This document shows, piece after piece, positions 29,999 to 34,102 of a stretch of DNA of 34,102 bases. Origin of the DNA: Calocera cornea HHB12733. Its lineage: Eukaryota > Basidiomycota > Dacrymycetes > Dacrymycetales > Dacrymycetaceae. The position numbers were made by a program, and so were the translations under genes. Location of the stretch: NCBI GenBank assembly GCA_001632435.1, contig KV424002.1, positions 1-34,102 on the forward strand, written 5' to 3'. Position 1 is the stretch's first letter. Each line of letters begins with the position of its first letter. The notes under the pieces were generated by a model. That model was not told the DNA's origin, searched no databases, and saw only the letters and a program-made list of their open reading frames with translations.

Positions 29999-32900
29999 AT
30001 GAAAACTTACCTGAAGAAGCGAAGCATGGCGCCGCCGTACGCCGCCACACCCACACGTAACGAACGGGCGGATAAAGCCACGTCCAACTTGTCCTCATCC
30101 CCCACTCGAGTCTCCCTGTCTGCATCTCCACCGTTGAAGCGCAGGAAGATCGATGTTGAATCCTCTCCCTCGAATGACGTACAGAATGTTGTTCTCTCTG
30201 ATGATATCGTGGCTGCGCACATCGCGCACTCTCCGCACTCGTCGGCGCCGTTCGCCTCTATGTATATGCACTCTGAGCACTCTCCGCCACTCTTCTACCA
30301 ATATGCAGCGCAAGGGAACTTACCAATCGCTCAAGAGGAGCACTTGCAACCGGTGTCTTTACTTCACCCGTTTGGTACGTGTTGCTGTTATTGTTACGTA
30401 TACGGGGTCTTGCCGTCCGTCTCACTTGTTGTAGACTCTTCCTCGAATCGTCTCTCTCGCTCCATACCTACAGCTAGGAACGTCCAACAGGACAAGACCA
30501 AACTTTCTTCCGAGGTGCGCTAGTGCCTTTGCAGCATGTATGCTTCACAGAATCTGTCTCATTAATGCTCCTGCAGCGGCCGACTTTGTCGCATATGCGT
30601 TCGGCCTTCTTGCCTTTCTCTCAACCACGTCAAGCTACTCCAGCATCCTCCGTATGTCGCGATCAGTCTGCCACATTGTACTCTCCCTAAACGGCTCTGT
30701 TCGCTTGCATCTGTGTCTAGCTTCTCGCACCGATGACTGAGGCACCCACGATGAATGGTGCATATAGTCCGTTGCCTCTCCCCCGAGTGCGCCTACTTGT
30801 TACCGGTCTTTTGCGTCATCGATCCCATGGGTGCTCTCTTCTCTAGAAACTATCATCCCGGTCGGAAATTGAAACAGCCCAAGGCAACAAGGAGTTCATT
30901 GGGCCATCTCGCGCATCGTCGCCGACAGGTCTGTCGATTAACAAGGGATACCCCCCTCTCCAACTGGTGCTGCGTCACATTTCTCACTCATCTATAGGAC
31001 TCTTCATGCTCAGAAGCGCCTTCCGGCCTACCGTCTCTAAATGGGACAACGGAAGCACTGAGAGCAGCCGTTCGTGCTCTTGAGGACGCGAACGGTCGCA
31101 CTCTTGCGGTCTCAGGACCCACCGTCGAAGCGCTGAAGATGTTAGAACGCAGCCTAGCTCAAATGGCCTCGCATGCCGCAGATTCTCAGCAAGTCAAGAT
31201 CTTGCAGACGATGTTTGATCTCCGGCCGCGGCAGGAGAGTGTCCATGTGACTTCAGCTTCACACTTGGCCCGTCGATCCTCCGATCAGGCACGTATATAT
31301 CCAACTCGTCAACCCTCGTCCTCGGCTTTCCCTCCTCGAGAATCACCTTTGGCACCAGTCGACCCGCTACTTGCAGTTGAACGTGAAGAAGCCGCAAAGC
31401 GCCAGCACCATCGAACGAGTCACCAGGTCTGCCTTTTCTCTGCCTCATCCCAGTCGCTGACAACCGAACCAAAGAAGCAGCATACTTCGGGAAGCGCTTT
31501 GCAGAAGGCTAGCACTCTTCCTGAAGACTCGGATTCAGATGGAGAGGTTGAAGATGAGTACGAGTGCAACGATGGGGTTATTCTTCCAATCCGGAGAGCG
31601 TGCCTGGTATGGCGTCTGTATTGATTGTGCTCGATTCCACTGACCGAATCTCTCTCCAGCGTCTGCTCAGTCGAGAAATAAACTCGCTTAACGACATGCA
31701 TAATCGATCTCGCCATGCGCCGTCACCCCCGCCCGAGGTACTCACTGCACGTCCTGACTTCACCAAGGACCGAGACACCGAGACCAACGTACTCGTCCGC
31801 GAGAACGCAGTGAAGGCTGTATGGGATGCTGTTAAGGTGAGCCTCATTCACTTCAGGCCTGGCGCAGAGTCCTCACTTCCTGTCGAATCTCGACTAACTT
31901 CGTTTCCAGAATAGACGAGAGAAGAAAGTATGGACAGTCGAAAATACTCGGATGCTGACCGTAGACTACCTGGACCGGCTCTGCCGGAACGTTACGTGGA
32001 AGTCATTGCAGCGCTCCTGGGCAGACGCGCAGGACCCAAAAAAGATAAAGACAAACCGAAACAATAAGCGTGCCAATCGATTGGCACAGCGCTTGCGAAA
32101 GGTGCGAATATGCGAATTTGCTTTGTATCCATCATACGTGCTCATGCACGGTCTCGCTTATGCAGAAGCTTGCTCGTCGCTTTGCTGCATGTGAGAAATT
32201 CGCCAAAGCCCATCAGTGGGACCCTACACCATTTGTCACCGAAGACTTAATGTCGGAAGAAGTCAGTTCAGTCGAAGATTGCCTTTCGGAGACGAAGTAC
32301 AACGCCTGGGTGGACTCTCTGTCGAAAAGGCTTGGAATTCGGAAGGATCATATTCTCCGCCGTCGGGTACGAGTCTACGAAACCATCCCACCCAGATATC
32401 GTCTTCATGCCGTGCGTCCTCATTTCTCCCTGTATCATTGCCCTAAAGAGATATCACAGCTGGACCATGTCTACAACCGACTAGATCAACTAGGGGACTC
32501 CATCCCGATTGGCCTTCGAGTACATTGCGGATCTACACACCACAAGTCGCCCAGCCAGTGTGTCCCGATTGCCGCAATCGGTGTGGGACCGCAATATCAA
32601 CATGTGGAGTACGGTCCAGGCGGCCGTCTTCCTGACTCCATGGTCAATCAAAGTGCTGTGATTGCGGAAGCCGACTTGATCAACCTCAAGAAATGTTGTG
32701 CATATTCTGTGGACTGGGTCGATCTGGAGGGCGGAGAGGTCGTTGAATCTCACATCCGCAATGGTGACCATCGCGTGCGTTCTCCTTTTGTTCTCCTGCA
32801 TCCTGCACTGACTTGGCTGTAGTTGAAGGAGATAGAATGGGCGTCGGAGAGGCAAATGCTTGAGACGCAACGTCTCGTCCAATTCGCTGCTGCTTCCTAG
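29999..32900 (+). CDS. Unknown multi-exon basidiomycete protein
   Basis: Twelve exons agree in phase and give 738 residues: 29999-30374, 30435-30514, 30577-30651, 30721-30786, 30878-30928, 30998-31426, 31475-31606, 31660-31836, 31910-32101, 32166-32411, 32460-32774 and 32823-32900. I do not recognise a named domain. The first ~220 residues are disordered, Ser/Pro-rich and carry a basic motif (SPPLKRRKIDVE). A predicted helical segment follows (ALRAAVRALEDANG; KMLERSLAQMASHAADS), then an acidic patch (PEDSDSDGEVEDEYE). The C-terminal ~330 residues look folded and charged: ENAVKAVWDAVKNRREKKV, KRANRLAQRLRKQKLARRF, EDLMSEEVSSVEDCLSETKY and WVDSLSKRLGIRKDHILRRR. The MSEE-x-S-x-VED acidic motif followed by a basic helix recurs, as I recall, in lineage-expanded mushroom proteins of unknown role. 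Exons 4-5 are the least certain, because a nearer acceptor at 30846 breaks the phase. Confidence 0.62.
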
Positions 32901-33387
32901 TGTCGGCCAATGTAGTCATATTGACAACTGTTCCGGTTGATATGAACTAATGACATTATCCTCCTTGCTGCTTGCGCCAGTTGACCACACAATCGAAGCG
33001 ATTTCGCGTTGAGCTCTATGACTGTGTGTCTTTGTATTGACACCCAAACGATGGCATTTGGCACGGCGCCGACGGAGAGGACTGAAACCAATACTCTTCA
33101 TCGCCGTACAGCGCCTGACGAGCTTACATGTAGCCCTCAGCATGCTATACATACATACCGCATCGTGGTATTCCCCATCTCCCCTACGCTTTGCCTGTAC
33201 AGTTCAGTTGCAACATTCGACAAGGGCGTCAACATCTCACTTAGTGTGCAGGGTACATCACTACCCTTCCTCTTTAACATTGGATGACGCGTTGTTCGTC
33301 AGATTCCACCTTGAGTACGCTTATAAAGGATCTCGCTGATATTATCGGCTATAGTCTCGAACGGCCGATGAATGCGATTTCCCATTG
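32901..33387. other. 3' intergenic interval before minisatellite
   Basis: No gene is supported. The stretch includes the 3' flank of the unknown gene and unassigned sequence. The plus-strand frames at 33009-33339 have no family motifs and no partner exons. Confidence 0.5.
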
Positions 33388-34030
33388 GGTCCGATGATGA
33401 CCGCGGCGGAGGAGCCGGAGGACAGGGCGGGGTAGGCGGTACAGGCCCATGATGTCCGAGAGTTCGGCCTGCATCCAATGATGGCTGCGAGATCTAAAAG
33501 TATGCATTGAATCCAATGATGACCGCGATGTCCTAAAATATCCCTTGCATCAAATGATGACCGCAAGATCTGAAAGTACGCCTTGCATCCAATGATGACT
33601 GCTATGTCCTAAAGCAGGCCTTGCATCCACTGATAACCCCGAGATCCTGACATAGGCCTCGGGTCCACTGATGACCGCGGGGGAGGACCGGGAGGGCGGG
33701 ACGGGGTAGGCCGCAGCGGCCCACGCTGTCCGAGAGTTTGGCCCGCATCCAATGATGGCCGCGAGATCTAAAAGTACACCTCGCATCCAATGATGACCGC
33801 GATGTCCTAAAATGTCCCTTGCATCAAATGATGGCCGCGAGATCTAAAAGTACGCCTTGCATTCAATGATGACGACGGTGTCCTAGAAAATATCCCTTGC
33901 ATCAAATGATGACCGCAAGATCTGAAAGTACGCCTTGCATCCAATGATGGCCCCTATATCCTAAAATACGCATTGCATCCAATAATGACCGCGGGATCTT
34001 GAAATACTATGGGTATCCAAGGATAATCAG
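33388..34030. repeat. 38-bp minisatellite with alternating units and duplicated GC-rich module
   Basis: Twelve units, each beginning near TGCATCCAATGATGACC, start at 33470, 33508, 33546, 33584, 33622, 33744, 33782, 33820, 33858, 33898, 33936 and 33974. All are 38 bp except the 40-bp unit at 33858. Type A units contain an AGATC-type core and type B units a TRTCCTA core, and the two alternate strictly. A GC-rich module of 82-83 bp (33388-33469 and 33661-33743) starts each block, giving a higher-order period near 273 bp. The array decays after 34012. It carries no believable gene. Confidence 0.9.
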
Positions 34031-34102
34031 AACATCGTAATAAGAAGAGGTGGTTTAGAGAAAGACCCGGACAAGGAGTGTGACGGGGAAGGGGGAGGGG
34101 CG

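Noticed and set aside
33342..33790. Overlapping minus-strand open frames within the right-end repeat
   Set aside because: They simply read the 38-bp units and GC-rich modules. They repeat themselves and end with the array.
33388..34030. CRISPR-like appearance of the 38-bp repeat array
   Set aside because: There are no unique spacers, units abut directly, and the organism is a eukaryote.
1..34102. tRNA, rRNA or other structured RNA genes
   Set aside because: No cloverleaf with a convincing GTTCRANNC arm and acceptor stem, and no rRNA-like sequence, was found on reading both strands.

Overview
This window looks like nuclear DNA of a filamentous basidiomycete, most likely an Agaricomycete (perhaps Polyporales). 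Genes are split by many short introns (about 45-65 nt) with GTRNGT-type donors such as GTGCGT and GTACGT. The purine-biosynthesis gene is the eukaryotic GARS-AIRS fusion, and there is a KDZ-transposon-associated CxC5/CxC6 protein plus proteins of basidiomycete-expanded families (DUF6532-like, F-box/LRR-like, a deaminase-like family). All exon models were built by eye from splice signals, reading phase and recalled family motifs. No database search was run.

Layout. 1-1.3 kb: 3' part of an unrecognised coiled-coil/Ala-Pro-repeat gene running in from the left edge. 1.36-3.63 kb (minus): a complete-looking five-exon KDZ-associated CxC5/CxC6 protein, followed by a 64-nt poly-G tract and two hairpins. 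4.19-6.68 kb (plus): ADE5,7, steps 2 and 5 of de novo purine synthesis. 6.84-8.40 and 9.11-10.73 kb (minus): two tandem paralogs of a cytosine-deaminase-like amidohydrolase with altered catalytic residues. 11.99-14.27 kb (minus): an ankyrin + tandem CCCH zinc-finger protein. 15.40-16.95 kb (minus): NAD-dependent glycerol-3-phosphate dehydrogenase with an in-frame upstream extension that resembles a mitochondrial presequence.

The right half is less GC-rich and has more lineage-specific genes. 17.86-19.64 and 19.98-23.00 kb (plus): two tandem DUF6532-like genes. 23.46-25.91 kb (minus): a candidate zinc-dependent deaminase (HCE...CxxC). 26.34-27.95 kb (plus): an LRR-like protein with no visible F-box. 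28.12-29.70 kb (minus): an F-box protein. 30.00-32.90 kb (plus): a 12-exon gene of unknown function. 33.39-34.02 kb: a structured 38-bp minisatellite with alternating unit types and a duplicated GC-rich module.

The conserved genes (ADE5,7, GPD, the CCCH protein) are housekeeping or regulatory and show no pathway link to one another. Two divergent promoters carry clear short repeats: paired CACGTG boxes near 26.2 kb and three ACGCG (MCB-like) repeats near 29.78 kb. The least ordinary items are the deaminase candidate, the catalytically altered cytosine-deaminase-like pair, the KDZ element, the possible dual-targeted GPD and the higher-order minisatellite.
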